Origin: Desulfovibrio sp.
GTDB taxonomy: Bacteria > Desulfobacterota > Desulfovibrionia > Desulfovibrionales > Desulfovibrionaceae
Reading direction: 5' to 3'
Length of the DNA stretch: 64,000 bases
Assembly (NCBI GenBank): GCA_016208105.1
Contig: JACQYS010000009.1
Span: 1 to 64,000 of the forward strand
This document shows positions 50,526 to 59,717 of this stretch, piece after piece (the stretch's first letter is position 1; the number at the start of each line of letters is the position of its first letter). The notes below the pieces were generated by a model. That model was not told the origin of the DNA and did no database searches. It saw nothing but the letters and a program-made list of their open reading frames with translations. The translations under genes and the position numbers were made by a program.

Positions 50526-52589
50526 ATGGCAGACGCATACACTTCCCAGGAACTTGCCGGATTCCTTAGCGTTGTGGTCAGCTCGGTCCTGCGCCGAGCT
50601 AAGCGTGAAGACTGGCAAGCCCGCAAGCGTCAGGGGCGAGGCGGAGGGAATGAATGGCTCCTCGCCTCAATGCCGACTGACACGCGCGACGCCATTGCAG
50701 CGGCCATGATTGCATCAGACCCGCAGGATACTTTGGCGCACGCCCCGGCCATCCCTGATACTTTTAGCAAGTTCTCCCAGAAACAGCGGGATACGGCGTT
50801 AGCGCGTCTCCTCTTCGTTAGAGAAATCGAACGCGTCTCCCAGGCCGTGCAGAAGGAAAAGGCCATCCGGCAACTTGTGGAGGCTTCCACTAAAGGAAAG
50901 CTTTCCCCATCGTTGGCCAAAGCTGTTGCCGTAGCCAATGACCGCTATGGCAACGGTGAGCATCGCGGTCTTTCTCGCCGCCGCCTGTATGAGTGGTGCT
51001 CCTTGTTCGCCGAGGGCGGCGAGGCTGCCCTGGTTCCCAGGCACCAGGGCAAGGACATGACCGTGCCCGCCTGGGCTCCAGCCTTCCTGGCCATATTCCA
51101 GCAGCCGCAAAAGCCCACCATTGCTGACGCCTACCGGCGGTTCGCCGACGAATACAAGGGCAAGCAGCCCTCAATTTTCGCCGTTCGCCGCTGGCTGGAC
51201 AAGGTGGCCCTTCCGGACAGGGAAGTCGGACGCGCCACCGGCAACGCTCTGCTTAAGCTTCGTCCGCACAAGCGGCGTAAGACCGATGAACTTTGGCCCG
51301 GCGACGTGTACACGGCCGACGGAACCACCTTCGACGGGGAAATTCAGCACCCACTTCACGGCCAGCCCTTCAAGCCGGAAATAACCCTGGTGATCGACGT
51401 GGCCACGCGCCGGTGCGTGGGGTTGTCCCTGGGGCTGGCCGAAAGCGCCTTCACCGTATTGGACGCCCTGCGCATGGCCTGCCTGTTCGGCGGGATTCCG
51501 GCCATCCTCTACACGGACAACGGCTCCGGCTACAAAAACGCGCTTATGCGAAGCGAAAGTACAGGCATGCTGGCCCGCCTGGGCATCGAAATGCGCAACA
51601 GCATCCCCGGACGCCCGCAAGGCAAGGGCCTGATGGAGCGCGCCGTGAAAACCATCTGCGGCCCGGTGGCCAAACGTTTGCCGTCCAGCATGCACGCGGA
51701 CATGGACGTCGATGCGGGCAAGAAGGTCTACAAGATCACTCGGGCGGAGATCAACAAGCTCGGAAAATCAAATCTGTTGCCCACCTGGGAAGCGTTCAAG
51801 ACCGCAATGCTGGCCCGCGTGGAGGAATACAACGCCACCCCGCATCGTGGCCTGCCCAAGATCGAGAACAGCTCCACAGGGAGGCGTCGGCATCTGTCCC
51901 CGGATGAAGCCTGGCGCAATTACGAACTGCGCAACTGGGAGCCGGTGCGGGTGGCCGAGTCCATCAAGGACGAGCTGTTCATGCCGGGCATTCCTCGCAA
52001 AGTGCGCAACGGCATGGTGCAGCTGTTCAACGGCAGCTATTACTCTGAAGATTTGGCCGACTTCCACGGCGATTATGTGGAAGTCCGCTACGACATTTGG
52101 GATTCCTCACGGGTATACGCCTGGACCACCAGGGGCGAGAAAATCTGTACCGCCGTGCTCGACGGAAACTCCATCCCCTATTTTCCCCAAAACCAGGTTG
52201 AGGCCGCACGTGACAGGCGGGCCAAGGCCCAAATCAGCCGCCTTGCGGACAAAGTCGCACGGATCGCTCCGGGCGCGTCCGTCCAGCTGCCGGAAGCGCC
52301 CCAGTACGACACCCTTGTGGCGGACACCCTCAGCGCACCGAAGCCCGTGGTGTTGGACTTGCCCGTCATCAAACCCGCAGAAGCCGCCGCACCCGCAAGA
52401 CGTCCTCTCTTTACGAGCGTGCAAGAACGTTACGCCTGGCTCATGCGCAACCGGGACCGTTGGACCGGCGCGGATGACGACTGGGCGGCCGAATATGTGC
52501 GCTCTCCGCACTACGCGGACCTGCACGATTACTACCGTTACGAAGGCATAGCCTGGGACGGTTCCACCGTTCAGGCCCAAGCGAAATAG
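50526..52589 (+). CDS. Mu-type transposase A
   Basis: This MuA-like DDE transposase (687 residues) joins prophage ends to target DNA in integration and replicative transposition. A Mu-type DNA-binding N-terminus (residues about 1-50, SQELAGFLSVVVSSVLRRAK) and a second helical binding region (about 130-235) precede the catalytic core. The DDE residues are Asp265 (VYTADGT), Asp331 (LYTDNGSG) and Glu371 (GKGLMERA), close to Asp269, Asp336 and Glu392 of Mu. A beta-barrel and C-terminal domain follow (GSYYSEDLADFHGDYVEVRY). The ATG at 50526 gives the natural family N-terminus. It appears intact. Confidence 0.95.
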   Translation: MADAYTSQELAGFLSVVVSSVLRRAKREDWQARKRQGRGGGNEWLLASMPTDTRDAIAAAMIASDPQDTLAHAPAIPDTFSKFSQKQRDTALARLLFVREIERVSQAVQKEKAIRQLVEASTKGKLSPSLAKAVAVANDRYGNGEHRGLSRRRLYEWCSLFAEGGEAALVPRHQGKDMTVPAWAPAFLAIFQQPQKPTIADAYRRFADEYKGKQPSIFAVRRWLDKVALPDREVGRATGNALLKLRPHKRRKTDELWPGDVYTADGTTFDGEIQHPLHGQPFKPEITLVIDVATRRCVGLSLGLAESAFTVLDALRMACLFGGIPAILYTDNGSGYKNALMRSESTGMLARLGIEMRNSIPGRPQGKGLMERAVKTICGPVAKRLPSSMHADMDVDAGKKVYKITRAEINKLGKSNLLPTWEAFKTAMLARVEEYNATPHRGLPKIENSSTGRRRHLSPDEAWRNYELRNWEPVRVAESIKDELFMPGIPRKVRNGMVQLFNGSYYSEDLADFHGDYVEVRYDIWDSSRVYAWTTRGEKICTAVLDGNSIPYFPQNQVEAARDRRAKAQISRLADKVARIAPGASVQLPEAPQYDTLVADTLSAPKPVVLDLPVIKPAEAAAPARRPLFTSVQERYAWLMRNRDRWTGADDDWAAEYVRSPHYADLHDYYRYEGIAWDGSTVQAQAK

Positions 52590-52607
52590 ACAAACGCGGG
52601 AGAAGTC

Positions 52608-53351
52608 ATGCGTAAGCAATTCGTCAAAACCGAAAACTACTCGCACTTTACGGCAGGGATACAGGCCGTGGAACAGCGCGGGGCCGCCGAAGCGGGAATG
52701 ATGCTTGTTCACGGGTTCCCCGGCTTCGGCAAAAGCTGCATCGTAGAGCGTTGGGCCAGCGAAACCGGAGCCGTGTTTTTGCGCGCCAACGTGGACTGGA
52801 CCCCGAAATACTTCCTGGTGGAGCTGGCCAAGACTCTCAGGGTGGACCCCAGCGGCACAGCGCAGCAACTCTTCGGCCGCCTACTTGAACGAGTGATTGA
52901 GGCGCAGTTGCCCATCGTGATCGACGAGGCCGAATTCACCCTCCACAAGAACGCCGCAGCCCTGGAAAAGGTTCGCGACCTCTCGGACCGGGCCGAAGTG
53001 ACGGTGGTGCTCATCGGCATGGAGAGAATCCAACAGCTGGTGGCCAGGCACAAACAGATCAACAGCCGCATAGCGCATGCGGTGGAGTTCAAGCCCGCCA
53101 CCCAGTCGGACGTGGCCCACGCCTGCGAGCAGCTGTCTGAGGTCACCTTGAGCGGCGCGCTCAAGGCCGAAGTGCATCGCATATCGGGCGGACGCATGCG
53201 GGAAGTGCTGAACGTTATTGCGACAATCGAGCGCATCGCCAAGCTGAACGGCCTGAAAGGCGTGGACGTCGCCGACTTGGAAGACACTCCCCTCTCCTAC
53301 GATTGGGTCAGCCGCACCACTAAGAGCGTGCGCAAGGCCGGGGGGCGTTAG
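52608..53351 (+). CDS. MuB-like target-selection ATPase
   Basis: This AAA+ ATPase (247 residues) binds DNA, picks target sites and activates MuA. Walker A is GFPGFGKS (residues 36-43), Walker B is LPIVIDEAE (Asp106, Glu107), and GMERIQQLVARHKQINSRI holds sensor and arginine regions. It is shorter than Mu MuB (312 residues), lacking most of the N-terminal DNA-binding part, as in other Mu-like phages. It follows the transposase gene by 18 bases and abuts the next gene. Confidence 0.9.
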   Translation: MRKQFVKTENYSHFTAGIQAVEQRGAAEAGMMLVHGFPGFGKSCIVERWASETGAVFLRANVDWTPKYFLVELAKTLRVDPSGTAQQLFGRLLERVIEAQLPIVIDEAEFTLHKNAAALEKVRDLSDRAEVTVVLIGMERIQQLVARHKQINSRIAHAVEFKPATQSDVAHACEQLSEVTLSGALKAEVHRISGGRMREVLNVIATIERIAKLNGLKGVDVADLEDTPLSYDWVSRTTKSVRKAGGR

Positions 53352-53927
53352 ATGGCCTGGAACGGGCGTACCATCCTAAACGCCCTAGCGGACGGCCCCC
53401 GCCTTACGCGGAAGATCGCGGCCGCCCTGGGCAAGCCCTCACGCGACGTTACCGGCTGCCTGGGCGCGTTGCGCGAGCGGGGATTCATCACCACCGTCGA
53501 GGGCGTCCACGAGATCACCCAGGCTGGGCGTGCCGCTCTTGCCACGAGGCGCGAGATCATTTCCGGACCCTGCAACGGATCGGCCATGAGCCGCCAAGGC
53601 CAGACACTCCGGGCCAAAGCCTGGCGCTTCATCCGCATGCGCGACGGATTCAGCCTGGACGACGTGTTGAGCACCCTGTGCGACGGCGGCGAACCTTACG
53701 CCGCAGACAACCTGCGCAACTACCTCTCGGCTCTTGAGGCCGCCGGATACCTTCAGCGTTTGCCCCGTCGAGGCGAGGCCGGACAGCGCCGTTTCCGGCT
53801 CAAGCGCGACAAGGACACCGGACCCGAGGCTCCGGCCTGGAACAAGGCCACCCGCATTTTGCGGGACCACAACACCAGTGAGGAGTTCGCGATACCCAAG
53901 CAGAGCAAGGAGGCCATCCATGCGTGA
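53352..53927 (+). CDS. Prophage winged-helix protein
   Basis: This 191-residue protein has two winged-helix-like segments: residues about 5-65 (ILNALADGPRLTRKIAAALG) and 85-155 (LRNYLSALEAAGYLQRLPRR). It starts directly at the end of the MuB-like gene. The role is unknown; control of the early region or a DNA-binding function is probable. Its last eight bases overlap the next gene. Confidence 0.7.
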   Translation: MAWNGRTILNALADGPRLTRKIAAALGKPSRDVTGCLGALRERGFITTVEGVHEITQAGRAALATRREIISGPCNGSAMSRQGQTLRAKAWRFIRMRDGFSLDDVLSTLCDGGEPYAADNLRNYLSALEAAGYLQRLPRRGEAGQRRFRLKRDKDTGPEAPAWNKATRILRDHNTSEEFAIPKQSKEAIHA

Positions 53928-54249
53928 TTGGCTGGCTCTTCTTTCCAGCGAAGCCGAACGCTCTAGCATAGCGGCCACGGCCCGGAGGCTTGGGTACTCC
54001 CGTCCGTCCATCAGCCTGGCCCTGGCTGGCAAGTATCCCGGCGGCACAGAGAAACTGGCCGCCAAGGTGTTGGAGGTGCTTGGCACCACGGATTGCCCGC
54101 ACCTGGGTCGGCCGGTGAGCGCGGCCGAATGCGCAGACAATTCCGGAACGATGCCAACCTCCAGCCCCGGAGCCTTGAGGCTGTGGCGGGCTTGCCAGGG
54201 CTGCCCCAACAAACCCGAGAACGCTCAACCCGAAAGGAGGGCGGTATGA
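53920..54249 (+). CDS. Prophage HTH protein with C-terminal cysteine cluster
   Basis: This 109-residue protein has an XRE-like helix-turn-helix (IAATARRLGYSRPSISLALA) and four cysteines further on (TTDCPHLG, AAECADN, CQGCPNKP) that may bind zinc. This layout is seen in several Mu-like phages, in a similar position. The ATG at 53920 has AAGGAGG at perfect distance and lies inside the end of the previous gene. The stop overlaps the next ATG (ATGA). Confidence 0.75.
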   Translation: MRDWLALLSSEAERSSIAATARRLGYSRPSISLALAGKYPGGTEKLAAKVLEVLGTTDCPHLGRPVSAAECADNSGTMPTSSPGALRLWRACQGCPNKPENAQPERRAV

Positions 54250-54410
54250 CCCTGCTCAGACTGCGCACCATTCAGCTCATGCTGGTGGCGCTCATGATTG
54301 CGACCCCGAAACCCTATCGCCGGGAACTGGAAACCTGCTTCAACCGCCTTGATGACGAAGCCAAGACCATGGAGCGCGACCCCGGCAAAACCAAGGAGGT
54401 TATCCAGTGA
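54246..54410 (+). CDS. Small prophage protein, function unknown
   Basis: This 54-residue product has a hydrophobic first half (LRTIQLMLVALMIATP) and a charged second half, so it might sit at the membrane. It is translationally coupled on both sides: ATGA with the previous gene, GTGA with the next, and AAGGAGG upstream. No known family is seen. Confidence 0.6.
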   Translation: MTLLRLRTIQLMLVALMIATPKPYRRELETCFNRLDDEAKTMERDPGKTKEVIQ

Positions 54411-55015
54411 ACCAGATTCCAGACGGATACATGGAAGACGCTCAAGGCCGTCTGGTGCCCGTGGGCATGGTGAAGGACGTGGACAAAGCCCGGCATGAAC
54501 TGGTGCTCGAAGTGGTGGGCAAGGCGCAGGCCCTCCGGGAGTCCATGGCCCAATTCCGCGACGACGCCATGGGCGACATGGCTGCCTTCGTCCAGCTCTC
54601 GGCCGAGAAGTATGGAGCCAAGATCGGCGGGGACAAGGGAAATTTGACCCTGGTGTCCTACGATGGCCGGTTCAAGGTGCAGCGTCAGGTGAGCGAGACG
54701 CTGGTGTTCGACGAACGGCTCCAGGCCGCCAAGGCGCTCATCGACGAGTGCATCACCGAGTGGACCGAGGGCAGCCGCGACGAACTCAAGGCACTCATCA
54801 ACGACGCCTTCCAGGTGGACAAGGAAGGCCGGATCAACACCGGCCGCGTCCTTGGCCTTCGGCGGTTGAACATTAGCGATGCCCGCTGGGTTCAGGCCAT
54901 GCAGGCCGTTTCGGACAGCCTGCGGGTGGCCGGATCGAAGACCTATGTCCGGGTCTACGAGCGCCGCGAGGATGGCAAGTACATGCCCATCGCCTTGGAT
55001 TTGGCGGCAATGTGA
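54407..55015 (+). CDS. DUF3164 family prophage protein
   Basis: This 202-residue protein matches the DUF3164 family common in the early region of Mu-like phages, with the typical start PDGYMEDAQGRLVPV. The C-terminal half (FQVDKEGRINTGRVLGLRRL) is the most characteristic. The molecular role is not established; genes of this kind lie with the replication and recombination genes. It starts at GTG overlapping the stop of the preceding gene. Confidence 0.8.
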   Translation: MNQIPDGYMEDAQGRLVPVGMVKDVDKARHELVLEVVGKAQALRESMAQFRDDAMGDMAAFVQLSAEKYGAKIGGDKGNLTLVSYDGRFKVQRQVSETLVFDERLQAAKALIDECITEWTEGSRDELKALINDAFQVDKEGRINTGRVLGLRRLNISDARWVQAMQAVSDSLRVAGSKTYVRVYERREDGKYMPIALDLAAM

Positions 55016-55092
55016 AGCGAAACCGCCCTGAGTTGGGCGGTCGCCAGGCGGTGGCGCGCCTGGCCTGACGAGCAGCCACATGGAGTAAAGTG

Positions 55093-55263
55093 ATGTTTGG
55101 CTTTCCCTACCACTGCCAGCCGGTCGATCCTCCTGACAATCACCCGTGCATGTCCTGCCGGACACACGGTCCGAACTGCACGGACTGTTGCCCGGTTTTG
55201 GACGCCTGGCGCGAGGCGCAGGAAAAGCAAGTTCAGCGTAAACCCCCCGAGGTTGCATCATGA
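55093..55263 (+). CDS. Very small cysteine-rich prophage protein
   Basis: This 56-residue protein has six cysteines (HCQPVD, PCMSCRTHG, NCTDCCPV), a likely zinc knuckle. Its ATG follows GGAG at good distance and its stop overlaps the next ATG by four bases (ATGA). It is real by coupling and composition rather than by family. The 77 bases before it hold no gene. Confidence 0.6.
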   Translation: MFGFPYHCQPVDPPDNHPCMSCRTHGPNCTDCCPVLDAWREAQEKQVQRKPPEVAS

Positions 55264-55661
55264 AGAGGATCGAGAGCCGAAAGAGCCTGTTGGCTAAGGT
55301 CCATATCGCCAAGAAGGACTTGGGGTTGGACAACGACACATACAGGTCCGTCCTGGAACGAACCACGGGCCAGCGTTCCGCCGGGGATTGCGCATATCAG
55401 GAGCTGGTGCGCGTGGTTGCCGAGTTCCGCCGCCTTGGCTGGAGCCCGGACAAGAAACCCGCTCCTCCAAAGGGTAAGGCCGCGCTCAGGGGAAAGATCA
55501 CGGCTCTTCTCGCGGAGGCCAATCGGCCGGACGCCTACGCCGAAGCCATGGTGTTGCGCATGTATAAGCGCGACAAGCTGGCATTCTGCACCCCGAAGGA
55601 ACTGCAAGGCATCATCGCCGCCTTGAGCAAGGACGCCAAGCGCCACGGAAGAACAGCGTAA
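55260..55661 (+). CDS. GemA-like (Mu Gp16) regulatory protein
   Basis: This 133-residue protein matches the GemA/Gp16 family of Mu-like phages (AKVHIAKKDLGLDNDTYRSV, ERTTGQRSAGDCAYQELVRV). In Mu this gene influences host gene expression and DNA supercoiling and lies in the semi-essential early region just before mor, as here. The end contains a basic helical part. Typical family proteins have around 130-190 residues. Confidence 0.85.
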   Translation: MKRIESRKSLLAKVHIAKKDLGLDNDTYRSVLERTTGQRSAGDCAYQELVRVVAEFRRLGWSPDKKPAPPKGKAALRGKITALLAEANRPDAYAEAMVLRMYKRDKLAFCTPKELQGIIAALSKDAKRHGRTA

Positions 55662-55663
55662 CT

Positions 55664-56083
55664 ATGCCTTCGGCCGTCCGTTCCTCCTTCATCGCCGACC
55701 TGGTTCCCCTGGTAGGGCAGGCCGTCGCCTCCGAGCTGGTGCGCCAGCTCGGAGGCACCACTTTCCCGGTGCCAAAGCGCGAAACTGCACAGGGGGAAAT
55801 CCGCTACCGTATGCTGGTGGCAGTGATCGGCGAGGCGGCGGCGGACTTACTGATTTACCATTACGGCGGCACGGAACTGTATATCCCGCGCGGGGCCAGA
55901 AGCATCCAGGAACACCGTGATGCCGCCATAAATGAGGAAGCCACGGCGGCGATCCGGGCCGGGGTGTCCACCACAGTCATCGTCAACGAGTTGGCCAGGA
56001 AGTACCAGCTCACGGACAGGCGTGTTTGGGACATCCTCAAAACCCTACCCAAACCGGAAACGCAAAAGCTTAGCCTGTTTTGA
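55664..56083 (+). CDS. Mor-like middle transcription activator
   Basis: This 139-residue protein fits the Mor/C family, dimeric activators of the middle and late promoters of Mu. The dimerisation part (LVPLVGQAVASELVRQLGG) is followed by the C-terminal helix-turn-helix (VIVNELARKYQLTDRRVWDI). No separate C gene is seen between here and the lysis genes, so this protein may drive late genes by itself. It starts two bases after gemA ends. Confidence 0.85.
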   Translation: MPSAVRSSFIADLVPLVGQAVASELVRQLGGTTFPVPKRETAQGEIRYRMLVAVIGEAAADLLIYHYGGTELYIPRGARSIQEHRDAAINEEATAAIRAGVSTTVIVNELARKYQLTDRRVWDILKTLPKPETQKLSLF

Positions 56084-56143
56084 AAGACCGAGCCTGACTT
56101 GCTTGATTGACCGGAATTGCGCGGCGTAGCATAAGCGTTCCCT

Positions 56144-59100
56144 ATGGCTGACGATATGGAACGCTTTATCACCGAGTGGAGGGCCTCCAGCGGTTCGGAA
56201 AGAGCCAACTCCCAACCTTTTCTCGTAGACCTTTGCCGTCTGCTTGAATTGCCGCCTCCTGAAAAAGCCAACCAATTCACGGAAACCACTTACGGATTCG
56301 AGCGCAAAGTCATTTTCAAACACGGCGACGGCACGAAGAGTTCCGGCTTCATCGACTTCTACAAACGAGGGGCCTTCGTGTTGGAATCCAAGCAGGCCCA
56401 GGAAGATGCCGTGCAGCAGGTATTCCTTCCCGGCGTTGGTTCCAAGGCCGGTATCAAGCGTGGCACAGGTGCTTGGAAAACCGCCATGGTCCGGGCTAAG
56501 AACCAGGCGGAATCCTATGCCCGCGCGTTGCCTGCTTCCGAGGGGCGTCCACCCTTTCTTATCGTGGCCGATGTAGGGCACTGCTTCGAGCTGTATTCGG
56601 AATTCACCCTTACTGGCGCTACCTATACACCCTTCCCGGACCCCAAGAACCACCGCATCCAGATAGAAGCTTTGCAGGACCCGACCGTCCGGGAACTGCT
56701 GAGAACCGTCTGGCTCGATCCTATGAGCCTGGACCCCAGCCGACGCCAGGCGGAAGTGACGCTCAGCGTCGCCGCGAGCCTAGCCCGCCTAGCTAAATCC
56801 CTGGAAATCGAACATGCGCCTGAAGTGGTGTCTGCATTCCTGATGCGCTGCCTGTTCACCATGTTCGCCGAGGATGTTGGACTCTTGCCCAAAGGCTGTT
56901 TCTCCAGCCTGCTCGGCGTGCTTCTGGAGAAACCGTCGGGGTTTGTCCCCACATGTGAAGAGCTGTGGACAAAGATGAATTCGGGCGGCTTTTGCGTAGC
57001 CCTTCAGGAAGAAGTGATCCATTTCAATGGCGGGCTTTTCAAGGAAGCCAAAGCTCTTCCGCTCAACCGAAACCAGCTCGTGATGCTGCTTGAGGCGGCA
57101 AAAGCCAACTGGCGCGACGTTGAGCCCGCCATATTCGGCACGCTCTTGGAGCAGGCCCTCGACCCCAAAGTCCGTCACAAGCTGGGGGCGCACTACACCC
57201 CTCGTGCCTATGTCGAGCGTTTGGTGCTACCAACCGTCATCGAGCCGTTGCGGGAGGAATGGAACGGCGTTCAGGCCGCTGCCACGCTGTTGTTTCACCA
57301 GGGCAAGCAGCTTGAAGCCTGGGAGGCGGTGAAGGATTTCCATAAGCGCCTCACACAGATCAGAGTACTTGATCCGGCCTGCGGCACTGGGAATTTTCTG
57401 TATGTGAGTCTGGAGCACCTGAAACGACTGGAAGCCGAGGTATTGGATTATGAGAGCGATCTGGGGCGGGAGGGGTTATCGCAGGCATTCCTTGCGGAGA
57501 TGAAGAATCTCACCGTGGACCCCCGTCAATTGCTCGGACTGGAGCTTAATCCCAGGGCTACGGCTATCGCGGAGCTGGTACTTTGGATCGGATACCTGCA
57601 ATGGCACTTCCGGACCAAGGGCGATGTGCAGCCCCCCGTTCCGGTTATTCAGAACTTCGGAAATATCCAATGGCATGACGCGCTCATAAACCATGGCGGT
57701 CTTGAGCCAGTCATCGGCAAGGATGGCTCCCCACTCATGCGCTGGGATGGAATGAGCACCAAGGTGAACCCGGCCACAGGTAAACCCTTGCCTGACGAGA
57801 CCAAACAAGCGCCTGTCATGCGCTTCAAAGACCCCAAGCCCTTCCAATGGCCGGAAGCGGATTACATCGTGGGGAATCCGCCATTCCTTGGGGGAAAGGA
57901 TAAGCGCGACGGATTCGGAGAAGCTTACTTTGAAGCCATCCATAAAGCCTACCCGAAGGTGCCGAAATCAGCGGATTTTGTCATGTTTTGGTGGTATAAA
58001 GCCGCTTTGGCTGCGCACGATGGCAAGCTCCGGCGTTTCGGTTTCATCACTACCAACTCCATGACCCAGACTTTCAACCGTCGGGTTGTGGAACCTTTTC
58101 TTGCCGATGCCAAGCACCCCGTAAGCATTGTCTACGCCGTGCCGGATCATCCTTGGAAAGACGACAGCGGCGCGGCTGACGTGCGAATCAGCATGACCGT
58201 GGGGGAGGCGGGGCATTCAGATGGCCGCCTTTGCCGGGTTACTGCCGAGAAGCCGGGCGAACATGGTGAGGTAAGTGTGGAACTGCTGGAATACTTTGGG
58301 AGAATCAACCCTGACCTTTCCATCGGAGCTGACCTAACCATTGCCGAGGGGCTAAAAGCCAACGAGAATTTGAGTTGTCCAGGTGTCAAACTTCACGGCG
58401 CGGGGTTCATCGTTACCCCAGAGCAGGCCGCAATTCTTGGCCTGGGCAAGAGGCCCGGACTTGAGAAACACATCCGGCCTTATGTCAACGGCCGGGACCT
58501 GACGGCAAACTCTCGCGGGGTCATGGTCATCGACTGCTTCGGTCTGAGCGAGAATGAAGTACGCGACCGGTACCCCGAGGTCTACGAATGGTTGCACGAC
58601 AGGGTGAAACCCGATCGGGATGCAAATGCATCAAAAACCAAGGACGCTGCGGGCTATGCCAAAAAGTGGTGGCTATTCGGGAAGCCAAGGGAAACCTTCC
58701 GCCCGGCCTTGGCAGGCCTATCCCGTTACATTGCAACCGTGGAAACAGCCAAACACAGGGTTTTCCAGTTCCTTGACGCAGCGATACTGCCGGACAACAT
58801 GCTCGTGAACGTCGCCAGTGAGGACGCCTATAACCTGGGTGTGCTTTCGAGTAGATTCCATGGATTGTGGGCAGTTGAGGCAGGTGGACGCTTGGGGGTT
58901 GGGCACACCCCCCGCTATAACAAAACCCGTTGTTTCGAGACCTTCCCCTTTCCGCCTACTCCGGCTCCGGGTTTTAAAGCTCGCATTCGAGACCTTGCAG
59001 AGCGCATTGACGCCCACCGCAAGGAACGGCTGGCTATGTTCCCGGAGCTGACCCTGACAAAGCTTTACAACGTCCTCGAATCGTTGCGTGAAGAACGTGA

Positions 59101-59590
59101 CCTCACAGAAGAAGAACGCGACATCAAAGAAAAGGGGCTCGTGGGGTTGCTTCTTGAGTTCCATGAAGACCTCGACGACGCCGTGGCCGAGGCCTACGGC
59201 TGGCCTGCTGGTCTTGAAGAACAAGAAGTCCTTTCGCGTCTCTTGGCCCTCAATCAGGAACGCCTCGTCGAGGAAGCCCAAGGCCTCATCCGCTGGCTGC
59301 GCCCCGAATATCAGGCCCCGCAAGCCCCCAGAACCGTGCAGTTGCCTTCCGGCTTGGTCGCCATGCCAGCCAAGGTCAAGAAAGCCATCATCCCCTGGCC
59401 AAATACTTTGCCGGAGCAGGCCACCGCCGTGGCCGCAGTCCTGGCCGCTCAATCCAAGCCCGTGAACGCGGAGCAGATCGCAAAGGCTTTCAAGCGAGCC
59501 AAGCGCGAACGCGTGGCCGAACTACTGGAAACCCTAGCCAGTCTGGGGCAAGTTCGTCGCTTAGAGGAAGGCCGGTACTCTGTCGCCTGA
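56144..59590 (+). CDS. MmeI-like type IIL/IIG restriction-modification enzyme
   Basis: This 1,148-residue single-chain protein should both cut and methylate DNA. The nuclease motif D-X9-ExK is Asp71, Glu81 and Lys83 (GFIDFYKRGAFVLESKQ), the same spacing as in MmeI. A helical linker follows, then the gamma-class methyltransferase with SAM motif VLDPACGTGNFLYVSLEHL (Asp410) and catalytic NPPF (578-581). The region after about 750 is probably the target-recognition part, and the last 60 residues look like a winged helix (AKFRRA-type EQIAKAFKRAKRERVAELLE). MmeI has 919 residues, so the tail is longer. It lies as cargo between the mor and holin genes, 60 bases after mor. Confidence 0.9.
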   Translation: MADDMERFITEWRASSGSERANSQPFLVDLCRLLELPPPEKANQFTETTYGFERKVIFKHGDGTKSSGFIDFYKRGAFVLESKQAQEDAVQQVFLPGVGSKAGIKRGTGAWKTAMVRAKNQAESYARALPASEGRPPFLIVADVGHCFELYSEFTLTGATYTPFPDPKNHRIQIEALQDPTVRELLRTVWLDPMSLDPSRRQAEVTLSVAASLARLAKSLEIEHAPEVVSAFLMRCLFTMFAEDVGLLPKGCFSSLLGVLLEKPSGFVPTCEELWTKMNSGGFCVALQEEVIHFNGGLFKEAKALPLNRNQLVMLLEAAKANWRDVEPAIFGTLLEQALDPKVRHKLGAHYTPRAYVERLVLPTVIEPLREEWNGVQAAATLLFHQGKQLEAWEAVKDFHKRLTQIRVLDPACGTGNFLYVSLEHLKRLEAEVLDYESDLGREGLSQAFLAEMKNLTVDPRQLLGLELNPRATAIAELVLWIGYLQWHFRTKGDVQPPVPVIQNFGNIQWHDALINHGGLEPVIGKDGSPLMRWDGMSTKVNPATGKPLPDETKQAPVMRFKDPKPFQWPEADYIVGNPPFLGGKDKRDGFGEAYFEAIHKAYPKVPKSADFVMFWWYKAALAAHDGKLRRFGFITTNSMTQTFNRRVVEPFLADAKHPVSIVYAVPDHPWKDDSGAADVRISMTVGEAGHSDGRLCRVTAEKPGEHGEVSVELLEYFGRINPDLSIGADLTIAEGLKANENLSCPGVKLHGAGFIVTPEQAAILGLGKRPGLEKHIRPYVNGRDLTANSRGVMVIDCFGLSENEVRDRYPEVYEWLHDRVKPDRDANASKTKDAAGYAKKWWLFGKPRETFRPALAGLSRYIATVETAKHRVFQFLDAAILPDNMLVNVASEDAYNLGVLSSRFHGLWAVEAGGRLGVGHTPRYNKTRCFETFPFPPTPAPGFKARIRDLAERIDAHRKERLAMFPELTLTKLYNVLESLREERDLTEEERDIKEKGLVGLLLEFHEDLDDAVAEAYGWPAGLEEQEVLSRLLALNQERLVEEAQGLIRWLRPEYQAPQAPRTVQLPSGLVAMPAKVKKAIIPWPNTLPEQATAVAAVLAAQSKPVNAEQIAKAFKRAKRERVAELLETLASLGQVRRLEEGRYSVA

Positions 59591-59639
59591 TACGTCAGCT
59601 CAGCAATAAGCCGCCTACTGAACCCTTTCAACTATCACT

Positions 59640-59676
59640 GCCCCCGTCGGCCGCCTACTTAGGCGGCGACGGGGGC
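59640..59676 (+). terminator. Strong hairpin after the restriction gene
   Basis: GCCCCCGTC-G-GCCGCCT, loop ACTT, then AGGCGGC-GACGGGGGC form a sixteen-pair stem with one bulged G. T-run is weak (GGGTTCGTTT). It could separate the cargo gene from the lysis operon. Confidence 0.6.
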
Positions 59677-59717
59677 GGGTTCGTTTCCGCCTCAAATGAA
59701 AACAATGGAGTGCGGAA

